Shown here: in pieces, positions 40,444-53,100 of the stretch
Layout of the letters: the number at the start of each line of letters is the position of its first letter
How positions within the stretch are numbered: the stretch's first letter is position 1
Assembly (NCBI GenBank): GCA_038380795.1
Contig: CM076279.1
Span: 5,905,001-5,969,000 of the forward strand
DNA from: Pyrocephalus nanus
Taxonomy: Eukaryota; Chordata; Aves; Passeriformes; Tyrannidae
Reading direction: 5' to 3'
Length of the DNA stretch: 64,000 nt
The notes under the pieces: model-generated
What the model saw: the letters and a program-made list of their open reading frames with translations, nothing else
Databases searched by the model: none
Told to the model about the DNA's origin: nothing
Program-made: the position numbers and the translations under genes

Positions 40444-40914
40444 ACCAGCTTGATGCTGGTTGAATGGAGCCCCGAGATCATCAATCAGGGCACATTACAA
40501 CCACAGAGGTGGGTCTTGGCTGCCAGCCCCAATGGACAGAAGAGCTTCTGCACAGATTTTCCACAGCTTTAGTGTTTATCCAGCATAACACTGATTTTAT
40601 GTATTACCAGGATGGACCCACAATCAAAAACTCCACCACAGGGAACACCTCTCCCACAGCATCAGCCCTGCTCTTGACTCATATTTATTTTCCCACAACA
40701 AATAAAAGGCAGGTAAAACTCCAAAAGTTTCAAAGTCCCCCAGTCCCACCCAGAAAGCACTTGAGCAAAATCAGAGCTCCAGTCCCCCAAAAAGCCAGTG
40801 GGATTTGGGCACTGCTGAAGGAGTCCCCTAATGGTGTCTCCCAGTCCCCTGCAGACCAAACAACAGCCGTGAGGAGAAAAATAAATGAGAAAAGCTTGGC
40901 CTGAATGTTCACAC

Positions 40915-40915
<1 letters not shown>

Positions 40916-40955
<40 letters not shown>
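40916..40955 (+). repeat. Poly(A) tract, 40 bases
   Basis: An uninterrupted run of 40 A. The sequence just upstream is not a recognised SINE or processed pseudogene. Confidence 0.97.
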
Positions 40956-40957
<2 letters not shown>

Positions 40958-43681
40958 ACTAGCTTATATTAACTAGCTCAGCTCTCAACCTCTAAAAAAC
41001 CCAAACCTGTAAACCTTCCCGAAGCCATCCCATTTATTCGCAGGAGTGTTTACAGAAACCAGGGATACTCCTAAGTGTCCATGCAGTCTCCCCGTTAAAA
41101 ACACATTGCAGCAACGGGGGAAGAAAGGGCTGAAACACATTTGCAAGAAATGCTTCAACAGCTCCAAATAAATGAGTTCCTAAAAATTTTCAGCCTTAGT
41201 GGATAAATTCAGGGAACGGCTGTGTTTCCTGAAGCGGCTCAGAGCGAATGCTGCACCCAGCACGTGTGTGCAACTTGATGTCCGCAGTGTTTTACATGAG
41301 CTGGGGCTGCTCTGAACCTCCCATGGTGTGACCCCAGCAGACCCCTCACACTCACCAGCTACAAATCCTAATTAACCTGTAGCACCTTAGGCTGGTTAAT
41401 GAGGTGCTAAGCAAGCCACGGCACAGGCTGCATGGAGAGACCATGCGTGTCCTGCTGGCTCCCCCTTTCCTGGATACTGCCCATCGAGGAGCAGCAATCT
41501 CAGCCCCTACACCCCATTTTGGTGCCTGGCAAAACCCCAGCTTGAGAATGAGGTGACCCCAGACACCACAAAGAAAACCTGCCCACAAATACCTTACTGT
41601 GACTCTGTTCTGCCTGTGGCAAAGTAGTTTCCAGCCCTCTAGCTCTGAGCATCTCTTATTTTTCTCTCCCTTCAGCAACCCAAAGCCCATCAGATGGTTA
41701 ATTTAAATCACTTTGCTCCCCCTCCAAGACCTGGTGCCATCATGAGGAAGACAAAAACTGGACAGCGAGCACCTTCCTTCTACATCTTCATCAGCCTGGG
41801 AACATCCCACTGGACTGTGCCCTGGGACACCTTATGAAGCCAATTGGTCCAAAGCCCCTGGGGTCCTGCAGCCCCTGAGCCCTTCCCCAGTTTCACTCAA
41901 GGCCCTGCTCCCCACAGCAGGGGGTTCACCCTGGGATAAGCCCCACCACCACCTCCCAGAGCAGAGATTTAACAGAGGATGCTAAAAAGCTACCGGCCCG
42001 TTTCCATGGGTACGTGAGGCACATGTTGCTATGTGATGCTCGGTCCGTTTCCATGGAGACAGCAGGGCTGTCACCACGCAGGGCTTATTAGTTGCCATGG
42101 CTATTAAAAGGCGCTTGTCCTCTTGGGACCTGGAAGGACCAAGGCCACCACCTTCCCCTGCTTCTCTCTGGGATGGTACCAGCTACCTGGGAGCCCGGTG
42201 GGGACCTGGCCAGGCAGGTCCCTGACACCACAGTGATGGGGACCTACAAGCTGAGGTGAAGAGGAACCTCTGTCCCACATTTTCCCACAGAAAGCCACAT
42301 ATACCCCAGCAACAGGGATTTACAGCTGACACAGGCCCTGCCCTAACCCCCACAAAGCAGGGTAAGCACAGAGAAGGGCCCAGCTGCCATCTCCCCACTG
42401 GACCTTGTCACACTTCCCCATCAGCCCAGCACAGAGAATACATCCTAGTCTCAGTTTGAAGATGCTGGTATGGCCAAATCCAGGTGTCACCAGGCAACAC
42501 CACAACAGAACTCAGCCCTCAGAGTCAAGGCAGTGCTGTAAAATACATGCAAGAGCATCGTCCACCCCGTGGTGGACCACCCTCCCACCTTCCTCAGCCT
42601 GCTGCAAACAGCCACACTGCATGTTATAGCCCCTGCCTGCTATTTCCAAAGCCCACTTCTCTGAACAAGGAGAACTCCTTGCTCCTTTCTCCAGTCCCTG
42701 CAGACACTACCAGGACAGGATCTGGTGACCAGCCTCACCCCATGCCAGCAGCTCATACCACAGCCCCTCACCCACCACTCCATCTTCTCTCTAACTGCAT
42801 TCCAGGAGGGGAAATAGAGATGCAAGAAAAGTCCTGGCTTTTATTTATTTTTAGTTTTTCCCCATTTAGACACTCTCAGGCCCCCACTTCAGAGCCCCCA
42901 CACTGCTGGGCCAGGAGAGCATCTGAACTCATCTCCATCCTATCTCAAACCACCTCCCCAACAGGTCCTAACTGGGTTTTTATGCAGCCATATAAACCCC
43001 TATGGAAAATACTTATATGCTCTATTAAATAAATTAAGGGTATTATTTTCTCATCATTTTGTTAGATTTTCTAGGAAGGATATAATTTTTCATTTAACTC
43101 CATTGGATGAAAAAAAAAATCCCACAACCAAAAACCTATAGAGAGGTATAGTGGAAAATTAGATTCCTCCTACACAATACTATAGGATGATTTAAATATA
43201 ACATATAGGAATATAACATGTTATTAAATTGTATAGTATCTTTCTAGAAAGACCTACAGAATAGGATTCTAAAAATTACTCCCAAAACCTATTATGCTTC
43301 AATCTAGCCCAGCTGGTTTCCTTTCTATTACATGCTGCAACTTTTCCTAAAAGGTTCAGGTTTTAATTGTGTCTTGAAATGCTGCTGCAATCACGCTCCA
43401 AGAATGGCTCCAAACTCCTCCGGAAATCACAGACCCAAGTGGGAAACCCCTGGCCTTGGGGTGGGATGGATGCAGGGATGGATGGGACTCTGCACTCTCC
43501 CACAGTCAAAAAATACTTTAATTGGCAGAGGGGAGAGGGGTCCAGTCCCTTGGCCTCATAGGCACAAAGCAAATCTGTATTTCAGTTCAAACACTCCCAG
43601 CCCTCTCCACCCCAAATATTCAGGGGATTCAAATAGTTACTGATGCCCCAGCATCAGCACCTATCCTCTTCCCCTCTCTGC

Positions 43682-43682
<1 letters not shown>

Positions 43683-43730
<48 letters not shown>
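43683..43730 (+). repeat. Poly(A) tract, 48 bases
   Basis: An uninterrupted run of 48 A, the longest homopolymer in the window, followed by GGTTAGGG. Confidence 0.97.
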
Positions 43731-43732
<2 letters not shown>

Positions 43733-43950
43733 TTAGGGATAGAAGTTGCCTTTAGCTGTTGCCATAGAGACTCTCCAGCTCAGCACAGAAACCCCAAATC
43801 TTGTAAAAAAAATGGAAGAATTTAGGATTTTAATCAGTGAGAACACACGGGAGGCCAGGAGCATCAACACACATCCTTGCCTTAACAGGGAGATGTCTTC
43901 ACCCCTCGTTTAACAGCCTAAGAGCCAGCTGAGAGCGGGGACACAGAGAA

Positions 43951-43967
43951 AGAGAGAGAGAGAGAGG
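43951..43967 (+). repeat. (AG)8 microsatellite
   Basis: Perfect AG dinucleotide run. Confidence 0.9.
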
Positions 43968-44159
43968 AATGAAAGCAATGAAAACCCTGTCCGCTTTCGA
44001 GTATTTTCTGTCCCCAGCAAAGCAGCCGCTCACTGCCCAGGCTGATTCTGGACCAACATCCCACTGGCCAAGCTGTTTGTGTTCCTTTTTCCTTCATCCG
44101 CTGCCAGAAAAAGAGAAAATAAAATTCAACAATACAAGCTAGGCAAAATATTTCCCAGA

Positions 44160-44830
44160 ACCGCGCTATTTCTCCCATAAACTTCACCTCGCAGCCAGCG
44201 CGGCCAGCAGCGGGGGAGGAAAAACAAAGGAGAAAATCCCGACTTCTGACACCACGAGATGTTTTCGCGACCGTCTCGAAATCGCTCTTTTTCTGCCGCA
44301 TCCTCCACATTCACTCCTGACCCGACTTCCGCCGTGACCACAAATCAAACACCGTGGGATAAAACTCACTGCTCTGGCATTTTCACTGCTTGGCAGAGCC
44401 CCCGGCTTCAGCCGTGGCCCCTGGCTAAGACAAACACTGCCGGCAGCACGCTCCTCCGGCTGCCTCTCCGCCAGCGGCACGCTGCAGCGTGCCGAGGTGG
44501 CCAAAGGATCCTGCTCTACCACCATTTAAGACTTGTGGTGAGTTTGGGAGGGCACAGCACCCGCCAGCAGCTCAGGGACGGGGCAGCGGTTTCACCTGGC
44601 AGCAGGACGCTGGGGATAACCAAAGCCACAGCGTCGGGGAAAAGCCTCCAGCGCCAAGGGGTGTTGCGTTTCGTGCCCGAGGATATGAAAGTTTGAGGAA
44701 TACCAAAACAAGGAACTTCAAAAAGGAGCGGTGTTGGCCCAGGGAATATTGCTGTATGAGCTCAGCCGCTTTGGAGCGATGGAAAAAATCACGCGCTGAC
44801 CCGAAGGGGTGGCGGGAGGACGCGGCGTGC
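44160..44830. promoter_or_regulatory. Second CpG-rich patch inside intron 1
   Basis: CpG-dense segments, including a GTTTTCGCGACCGTCTCGAA stretch near 44260, stand out from the surrounding intron. Function unknown. Confidence 0.25.
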
Positions 44831-45954
44831 GGGGGCTGAGCTACAGATGTGCCACCAGCAGCCACCCAAGGGGCCCGGGGGGAGCTGGGTGGGGGCACAT
44901 GTACCTGTGGCAGCACCCCAGCACCCCACGCTGCCCCACAGCCCCAAACCTGGGGAAGGACCCAGATTCAGAGGCTCAGCCAAGTGACCCCACATTGCCC
45001 CATGGCACACTGACATAGAGGCAAAGCTTACTGTCTGCTCACAGCCCAGGCAGGCTGAGGGGTTTTTCCAAAACCTTCCACCACCATCAAGTCCCCACCT
45101 GCTCAGATTGTCACCCTCACCTTTACCCACTGCTGCACATCCAGATGCCCACTGGGATGGAGGTTCATTTGCTCTCTACTAACCCCATCCCTGACAATGC
45201 AGGGAGATGCAGGATGTGCCCACCCCACCACCAGCTCCTCCAGAAACCAAGAACTGGAGTCAGAGCCCGGCTGGCAAGGAAGGTACTGGAGGGACACAGT
45301 GCAGATGGGAGATACAGGCTAAAGAAGCCACTGGCTGATCTTTGGAAATAAGCTGATTTGGGCCTGAAGGTCACAGGGAGAGGAGTTTTGTGCCTCCTTT
45401 CTGTGCCTTTGCTCTTCTTCCATTGCAAAAGCAGATCTCACCACATATTGCCATGCCCTGGCATTGCTTAGCCCGTGGTGGCTGAGTATATACACCCTTG
45501 CAAACCCAAAATTGCCCTGGAGTCCCCTGGATGCTCTTGGGGTCACTGCCAGGCTCAGTACAAGGGCTCTGCTCAAGGACCCTCATTCCTCCCATCCTCT
45601 CTTTGCTCTGGACTAAAGCAGCCAGGTGCCCTCGGGTGCAGCCAAGCACTTGCATGGCCTTAAGGCACAGGGCTGAGGCAGAGGCACCTCCTGCCCTCGG
45701 ATAAAGGCAATGGACCACTCCAAATCAGCTTTGCCAAAGGCCCCCAGCCCTCCCTGCGCAGCCCCATCCCCCTTGAGCAGCTCCCTCCCCTGCGCTCTCT
45801 CTCTTGCTGTGCCTGTGTGTGGGTGTATTTGGAAACGAGATCTTTCCAGCTGAACTGCAAAATGAAATGCAGAGATCACAACTCCTCGAATAGCTTCATC
45901 GCACACACACCCCCCCCAACCTCCATCCTGCCCCCGATGCAAAACCCAGGCAAT

Positions 45955-45957
<3 letters not shown>

Positions 45958-45986
<29 letters not shown>
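45958..45986 (+). repeat. Poly(A) tract, 29 bases
   Basis: A run of 29 A followed by GGTG and nine more A, a layout like that at 32116-32169. Confidence 0.97.
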
Positions 45987-45988
<2 letters not shown>

Positions 45989-47829
45989 TGAAAAAAAAAT
46001 CAAGGTGTTCAGATGAACGGGGGAGATTCAGAGGAGAGGGAGGCACAGCAAAGCACTTTCAGTGCATCCTTTCCCCCCCCAGTTAACCACCAGATTTGCA
46101 GCTTGACCCCCACTTGCCCAACCCTCTGAGCTCCCAGAGCTGAGTCAATCCAGCTTCATGGGGCTACAAGAAAAGAGAAAACAAAGCCCAGCAAAAAGCC
46201 AAGCCCAAAACCCAGCTGAGATGTGAACATCCGCTGCTGGAGGAGCCAGAGCCCATTTACTGAGATGAAGGCAGAAGTGTCTCCACCCTCGCTGCGGGTA
46301 CCCCACGCTGGCCATGAGCTGCTCTGCTGTTTCCCAGCCTGGAAAAAGGAAGGATTCCCCTGTGCTGCTGCCACGAGCAGTTTCTGAAGAAGAAGGGGCT
46401 GCGATTTGCCCACAGTGGGGGAAGTTGCTCCCACAGGAACGGCATGTTGGCGTCTGGAGGGGAGAGGAAGGGCCTGGGAAAGGGGCTGCTGGGGGGACAG
46501 GATGTGCTCCATCCCAAGGGAAGGCTCCTGACAAACACCCTCACCAAAGCAATGCCTCAGCCAGGATGCACAGGGCCTGAAGCGATGGGGCAGGGGAGGG
46601 TTGGGGGTGAGAGCACTGCTCACCTGGCCCAGGGACTTTTCCAGCTAACATGAGCTGTGCCAGAGACCAGGCTCAACACTCACTGCCATAAGGAGAGTCA
46701 CGCAGGCAGTGAGATATCCCCTACACAAAACACAGCCCAAGGGGTGGGAAGAAAATGTCCACCTTAGCTAGAGTTATAGTTCACTGGCATAGTTCAGGCC
46801 CTCTCCCCAAGCTCATGAATACCCAAACCCCTTGGGCAGGGTTATTCAGAGGCACACTGAGAACCCTCAGCTTATCTCACTAAGCCATTCTCAACCTCTA
46901 AACAGCTGCCTAAAGGGCACAAAATTCCAGGTACAGGGAAAAAGGGAGTGGACAAGAGTACGAGGCTCCAGCTGTGATCCATTCCAACCCTAGAGCCAAG
47001 ATGCTTCACCTGGACCTCTCCCCCAAGTCAAATTGGGCTCCACACCCTCCAACACTGAGCCAGCCACAGATGACAGACAATAAAGCAATTTATACGAGGC
47101 AGAGACCTTCAAGATTTATGCTGTATGCTTGCCATAAAGTGCAAACACATTCCCATCCACACGTGGCTGAATCCTTTGTCAGAGGAATTCGGATTTTTGA
47201 CCCTAGAAGTCAGAATGAGTCTCTGAAGGAACATCAGAGACAGACCTGCACTGTGACCCTGAGCAGATTACAGTCTCAGGGGTATATCCCGAGACATATT
47301 TATGGCCCTCCAAAGCAAGATAAGTCAATAACCACATACAGTAGCAGTTACAAGTCAGATATTAATTTAATTCCTTTCCTCCCTATCTGCCCAAATAAGC
47401 ATTAATTCAATGGAGCATCAGAGGGCTCCATTATTTATAATTCTTACTGGAGTTTCTGTTTTCTCCCATTAAGGTAGAATTGCTACAGCCAGGCTATCTA
47501 GACACGATGGTTCCCAAATCAAAGACATTTTGCATCCAACACAGGCACGGGGACCGCCAGCCCAGACCTGGGATTCATTGCTATTAGCAGCTAACGCCGA
47601 GGCGGAGGAGGCTGGTTAAAGTGCAGCCCATCAAACGCACTTAAAAGCCTTATTCAACCCTCAGCAGAAGGAACATTTTATTCCTACGGACCCTGGGGCT
47701 GAGCAGGAGCCGAGACGTTTGTTCCCTTCCGCAGGATCCGGCCAACCCGGCCCTGGGGGTTGCGAACCCACCGTGGCAGAGCTCCCACCACCTTCCCCCC
47801 TCCCCGGAGCCGGGTTCTTCCCAAGTCTA

Positions 47830-48030
47830 GTCTCAACCCAGAGCTAAAAATGAACCTTATTCATGATTAACATCTCTATTTGCATAGCGTGGCTGGCAGC
47901 TTAACACCAAATAAATGTTTTGGCAGCAGGAGTCGCAGGCATGGGGGCGAACCCTGCCCTCCAGAAGGGAGCTTCAGCCTAGCCATGGGTTAACGAGCGC
48001 TTTCTAATTGAATTAGCAGATCATTAACAA
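47830..48030. promoter_or_regulatory. Candidate intronic regulatory block with octamer and TAAT motifs
   Basis: ATTTGCAT, a perfect POU-factor octamer, lies at 47878-47885. CTAATTGAATTAG, a perfect 13-bp palindrome made of two TAAT sites, lies at 48004-48016. Texture and motif density suggest an enhancer. This is inference. Confidence 0.35.
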
Positions 48031-49648
48031 GCCCTGTTCACCATCTGGGCAGGGGAAGGCTCTGCCTTGGGCTGCTCTGGCCACCAGCATCTCAGGAGAG
48101 AACACAGAGGCGGTCCATAACATCAGAGGAGGAGGGAGTGCTAAACCTGACCTGATTAAGTTATGAATCACTGGAAATCCTGGAGGCATAAACCCCCCCG
48201 GGGCGGTTGGGCGGCCTAGGTGGGTGAATCCCTGTGAATCCCCTCACCCAGCTCCCCTGCCACCAGCCGTGGGTTTGCCTTCAGCCCCCAGGGTCAGGGA
48301 GATCTCAGAGCTGGTTTGGTGGATGCACTGGGGAAACCTCTTGGAAAAGAACCAAATTAGAGATAAACATAAGGATGCTTTGCACTAGGAACCCTGTAAG
48401 TGTGGGGCTAGCGTCTGGATTACAGTAAATAAATCCCCTTTTCTTTATAAGCTCATCTGTGCCAAGCTCCCAGCTCTCACTCATCACCTGCTTTAGCATT
48501 TTGTTCCCATTTTCAGCCCTCTCCTGCCCTCACCCCTGGATTTCCCATCCTGGCAGAGGGAGAGAAAAAGCCAGGAGGACACGGGTGACAAAAAAGCAAC
48601 AAACACAACCCCCAAAAAACAGCCCCAAACGCCAAACAGCTGCCAGTCCCTTGTGCCTAGGAAACACGCTGAAAATCCCAACCGAAACAACATTTCAGGC
48701 ACAGGAGCCAAACCAATAGACAATTTCCATCTACTTGTGACTAACCGGTGAACTTCTGAGGGCTGAGTCACGGGCACGTCCTGGTCCCACGCACGTGTGC
48801 GTGGCCACAGCCCGTGCCAGGACCTGCCCGGCCATGCCACGCCTCGGGCACACGGTGCTGCTCCTGGCACCCCTAGAGCCCCTTTCCCGTAAGGCAGTAA
48901 CCAGCACCACGGCAGCCAGCGCGGAGAGCGAGCCTCAAAGCTTCCCTCAGCAAATATTCAGGCTGAAAAATGTGTTTTTTCCATCTGCTCGAAGCTTCTT
49001 TGCCGGGGCTTTGGTAGGAAGCAGATGTGAGAGCATCCCAAAGCACGGCCGGTCGTTACTCACTCTGTTATATAAAACCATGAGAACTTCCTCCCCCCCC
49101 CTTCTCTTTTTTTTTTTTGCTTTATTTCTTAGCACCAGGCCAGATTCCTGGGTGAGAGGCCAAGGCTGGCGAAAGCCGAAGCCAAGCGAACCCAGGTTGG
49201 GGGAAACCTCCATGTGCATCACCATCCAAAGGGAACATTTCACTTCTAGGTCGCTCAGCGGAGAGCCAAGGCGCCAGGGAAGGGAAAGCCACGGTCTGGC
49301 CTCATAACAAAACCAGAAACACTTAGGCCTCCTAATTAAATAGGAAATTCAACCCCCTCCAAACCACAGTGAAGCTTCAAAGCCCTTCCAACCTGACTCC
49401 GGATGCTCCTTCCCCGGCTCCCCAAGGACAGCCCCACTCCCTCAGACCCTCCTTCCAGCCAGCAAAGCTGCCGGGGGGCAAAGGCTCCCCACGGGTCCTC
49501 TGCCAAGGGAAAATGATTTCATGATCCAAGCGCAAAAGCCATTAGGGAGGTTCATTTTGGCCAAAGGTTTTGCTCCCTTCCAGCAAAACAGTAGGAAAAA
49601 CAAAAAAAAAGGATTGCTGAGAGAGACCTGGGCAGGGAACTTAGGGCA

Positions 49649-49678
49649 ATCCAAAACTTGGCTATCCAAAACTTGGTC
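49649..49678 (+). repeat. 15-bp tandem duplication
   Basis: ATCCAAAACTTGGCT is followed directly by ATCCAAAACTTGGTC. Confidence 0.9.
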
Positions 49679-50084
49679 TTTTCTGCATGGGGGCGAAAAA
49701 AAAAAGTGAAAAAGAATTTAAAGTAAAAATGAGAAAGCAGCATTTTTCAGCATGACGCCAAAACTTCTGCAGGGGGTGCTGGGGGAGAAGAAAGCAGAAA
49801 ATTTTCTATGCATCATAAAATCACGGACATTTCCAGACTGGCTCCAGCACCCCATGCTACTGAACAGGGGAGAGAACACAAAAGCCGATCAAGTTGAGAG
49901 CAGGGAGTCTGATGGGAGACACACTGGCCCCAGGGTGTCTGGGGAAGTCCAGCCCCATCCTGAATCACCACCCGCCTGACCCCCCCCAGTCCTGGGCATG
50001 AGAGGCTGGGGGAGAGCCAAGATCCCCTCCCAGCCACCCTGCCCCAGCTCCTGGCCCCAGATGGAAAGCAGCCCCGTAGGGGCC

Positions 50085-50155
50085 ATCCTCTTAAGAGTTG
50101 GACTCGCTGATCCTTGTGGGTCCTTTCCAACTCAGTGATATTCTGTGAACCGATA
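50085..50155 (+). repeat. CR1 retroposon 3' end
   Basis: The plus strand reads GAGTTGGACTCGCTGATCC, then GGGTCCTTTCCAACTC and GATATTCTGTGA, the sense-strand 3' end of CR1. It is of the same subfamily type as the copy at 7062-7167 but in the opposite orientation. Only about 70 bases remain. Confidence 0.8.
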
Positions 50156-53100
50156 TCAAGCAGGTCTCCAGAGACAGCCCCCCACCCGGCATGGGAGCCC
50201 TTGTTCCGGATTTCCTACAAGCAGCCAAAGCAGAGCTGTCCCCGAGCAGTGCAGGGTCCCTGGGCAGGACGGGGCCACCCCTCCCGGCCGGGGCTCCCCG
50301 CGCCGGGATGACATAACCACGAACTGCATGAGGCCGAGCCTTTTGTCTGCGCGCCGGGAGAGAGGGAGGGAAAGCAAGAAAGGAAGAAAGAAAGAAAACT
50401 TCTGGAAGTCATTACAATTCCTCTGCTCCAGTCTCCTTTTTGGCAGACAGCTTCCCTCTCCCATTCCCCCCCACCACCCCTCCCCACTCCACCCCAGCCC
50501 GCTTCAAAATGCCAGCCTATGATTTTTAAATGAGAAAAAGCTGCGCTGTACTCCAGCGCTTGGATAAACTCCTACACAAACTTCCAGATGTGACACAACA
50601 GCCTGGAAGAGGGAATTCGCAGAAGAATCTCCTTAAAAAACACACACACGCACGCAGGGAGCAAAGGAAGCGCCTGGCTGCCAGCAGAGCCGGGCGATGG
50701 ATGGGTCCAGAGGTCCCTGGTGAGGTGTGGTGTGTTAGCCAGGTTGGGATCGAGCGGCTCCTGGCTCTGCTGGCGAGGCAGGGATGAGAGGGATGCTGGC
50801 CACTGCACCCAGCTCTGGGAGATGGACACCGCCCGCTGCTCCTGCTGAGCTCCCAAAGGCTTTGTGAACAGCAGGGAAGAGGATTTGCAGTTATTTGTCC
50901 CCTGGGATGAAGGGAAATAACCACTTGTCATGGCCCCCTGTGCAGCCCTGGCTAAAAGGTGATGGGCCCTGTTTCTCTCTGAGATCCTCACACAGGAGCT
51001 GGTGTGAGCCAGGGATGTGTCAGCAGCAGGATGCTCCATCCCAGACAGGAGGGCCAGGGGCTGCAGGAGCCCCCTCAGCCAGGGATCAGCCAAACAAATC
51101 ATGTTTCATTTCTCCCCAGCAGCCAGGGAAGGGGCACAGAGCCGGCAGAGGCTCAGCTGCAGCGGGAGCGTTTCCATCTGTCTGGGGAGGCACCGGACGT
51201 CGAACTGGGTCACAGGAGAGAAACAAGCTCAGGTGCCCTGGGATGGATCAGACACAGGTGAAGCAAATGGATTCTGGCTCTTTTGTGGGGTTTTTAAATC
51301 GAAACAAGATCCATTTCAGGTCTGACCTGTCAAATCAAAGCTTTTTGCTTTGTTAAACTCCAAAGTGAGGCTGGAACAAATGTACCGAAGTGTAAAGGAC
51401 ACCACGTGTGCTCTCCCCTCACAACACACCCTTTTGATAACAAAAAAATGTTATTTTTAACCCTGCACTACATTGAACCCTTCAAACAGCAGCACAAGAA
51501 ATGCTGGGCTACCCCCATGAGTTGGCACAGCCAAGAAGGGGGTGAGGACCCCAAGCTCCCATGAGGTGATGGGGGTTTTGCTCACTCACTGCCCTCATTG
51601 CATCCCCACGGGAGGGAGAGCTGCAGTGGGCACTGCCAGGGCTGGGGAGCCCAAACCACAACACAGCTCAGCAGGTTCAGTTCTAATCCCCACCAGGCAG
51701 GAGGGTCCTGTCTCCGGTGCAGTTGGACACACGGACATGTCCCTCCAGAAGAGCTGGTTCTGGCCATGCCAATGCAGAGCGGGGCTGACACACAGACCAC
51801 CAGTGCTCAGGCTGAGCTCAGCAGGCAAGGTCTGACCATCCCCTCAGCAGGGCCAGCAGTGCCTTCCAGGATGCACCAAGCTCCAGCACAGCAGCTCCAG
51901 CCACCCCATGAGCCACCCTGGCACAGACCTCATATAAGCCTTGGTGTGAGGCCACAAGAGCTCCAAGCCCACTCCTAGAGGTGACTGAGAAGTCAGCAGA
52001 GCTGACTTCCAAGGAGAGCTGGGGGCACTCAGCATCTCCCCAGGACTGAGCTTTGACCTCTCCCTACTGGGGAGCTAGTGGGGCCATGTGAGGCAGCTGC
52101 TAGAAGAGTCCTCCGTGTTTTATTGCAGACAGAAAGCAGGGCTGGTTTCTGTGACCAGATCAAGATGTGTTTCTTTGCTAAAGCCGTTCTCAAACCCCAA
52201 ATCCCAGGAACTGTGCTGCAGAGCAGCCAGGCGGGATGGGAGCGCTCCTCCCAGCACCACCCAAACCTCCCCTCCCCAGCGAGGGAATTTACAGGGTTGC
52301 CCTTCACCCTCCAAACCAGGAGGAAAAGATGGGATTTCAACCAATTTGGGGGCATCTCCCCCTTCTGGAAGATCACCTTCCAGAAGGTTTTGCAGCCCCC
52401 CCGTTGCCGTGTGCTGCTCTCCAGGCAGCAGCGCTCTGCAGGCAGGCACAGCGCGGGGGACGAGGCAGTTCTCAGTACTACAATAGATATCACAGGCCCT
52501 TTCAGTTGCACTGTTATTTTTCTATTCAGAGCTCTTAGCACCAAGCAGTAGCATCCTCCCCACTTTCTCCATCCCCGCTCTTCAATCACTCCTCAACTCT
52601 CAAGAAATAGCCTCGTTTCTTGTCTCTGATCAGAGGAGCAGCCTGGCACAGACCCTGCTACAGCCTTTCATCCTCCCAGCCTTCATGGTGCTTTTATTTT
52701 AGAACTGAAAGTCAAGTAACCAGCTTGCCTCCTCTTTTCTCCCCCCTGAGAGACTCCTGCTTCTCCTCTCACAGCCTCTCCAGCACGAACACCAGGACAC
52801 CCTGCATGTGCCACAGTCCTTCCCATCTTGTTGAGCCTGTAAGTCTAGCACTGTGACCATTAAATGTGTCCCTGCTCTTTCCCTTTTGACACAGGCAGTT
52901 CTCATTCAGGGCAGAACCTTCCATCCCAGAGCCACTGGGAATATGCAGGTGGGCAACCAGGCTCATCCCCCCCCAGTTCCTCACAGCACCCAAAGAGGTT
53001 TTCACTCAAAGACCAGGATGGAGTGGAGGGGGAGGACAGCTTGACAGGATGATACATGTTTAGAGTTAAAAACCACAAGATTTCAGGCTCTGGAGAATTT

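Larger units (their letters stand above)
32170..44100 (-). other. CACNA1G: CACNA1G intron 1, part c
   Basis: Non-coding intron sequence. It holds a CpG-rich patch (about 36300-37480), a G-quadruplex motif (38077-38098), an 18-bp tandem repeat (39457-39528), a TTTA microsatellite (40420-40443), poly(A) tracts (40916-40955 and 43683-43730), an AT-rich island (43015-43330) and an AG repeat (43951-43967). Several long open frames on the plus strand show no recognisable domain. No exon is supported. Confidence 0.85.

Noticed and set aside
40464..40904. Open frame of 146 codons just before a 40-base poly(A) tract, considered as a processed pseudogene
   Set aside because: The product matches nothing recognised and no target-site duplication was seen around the tract.
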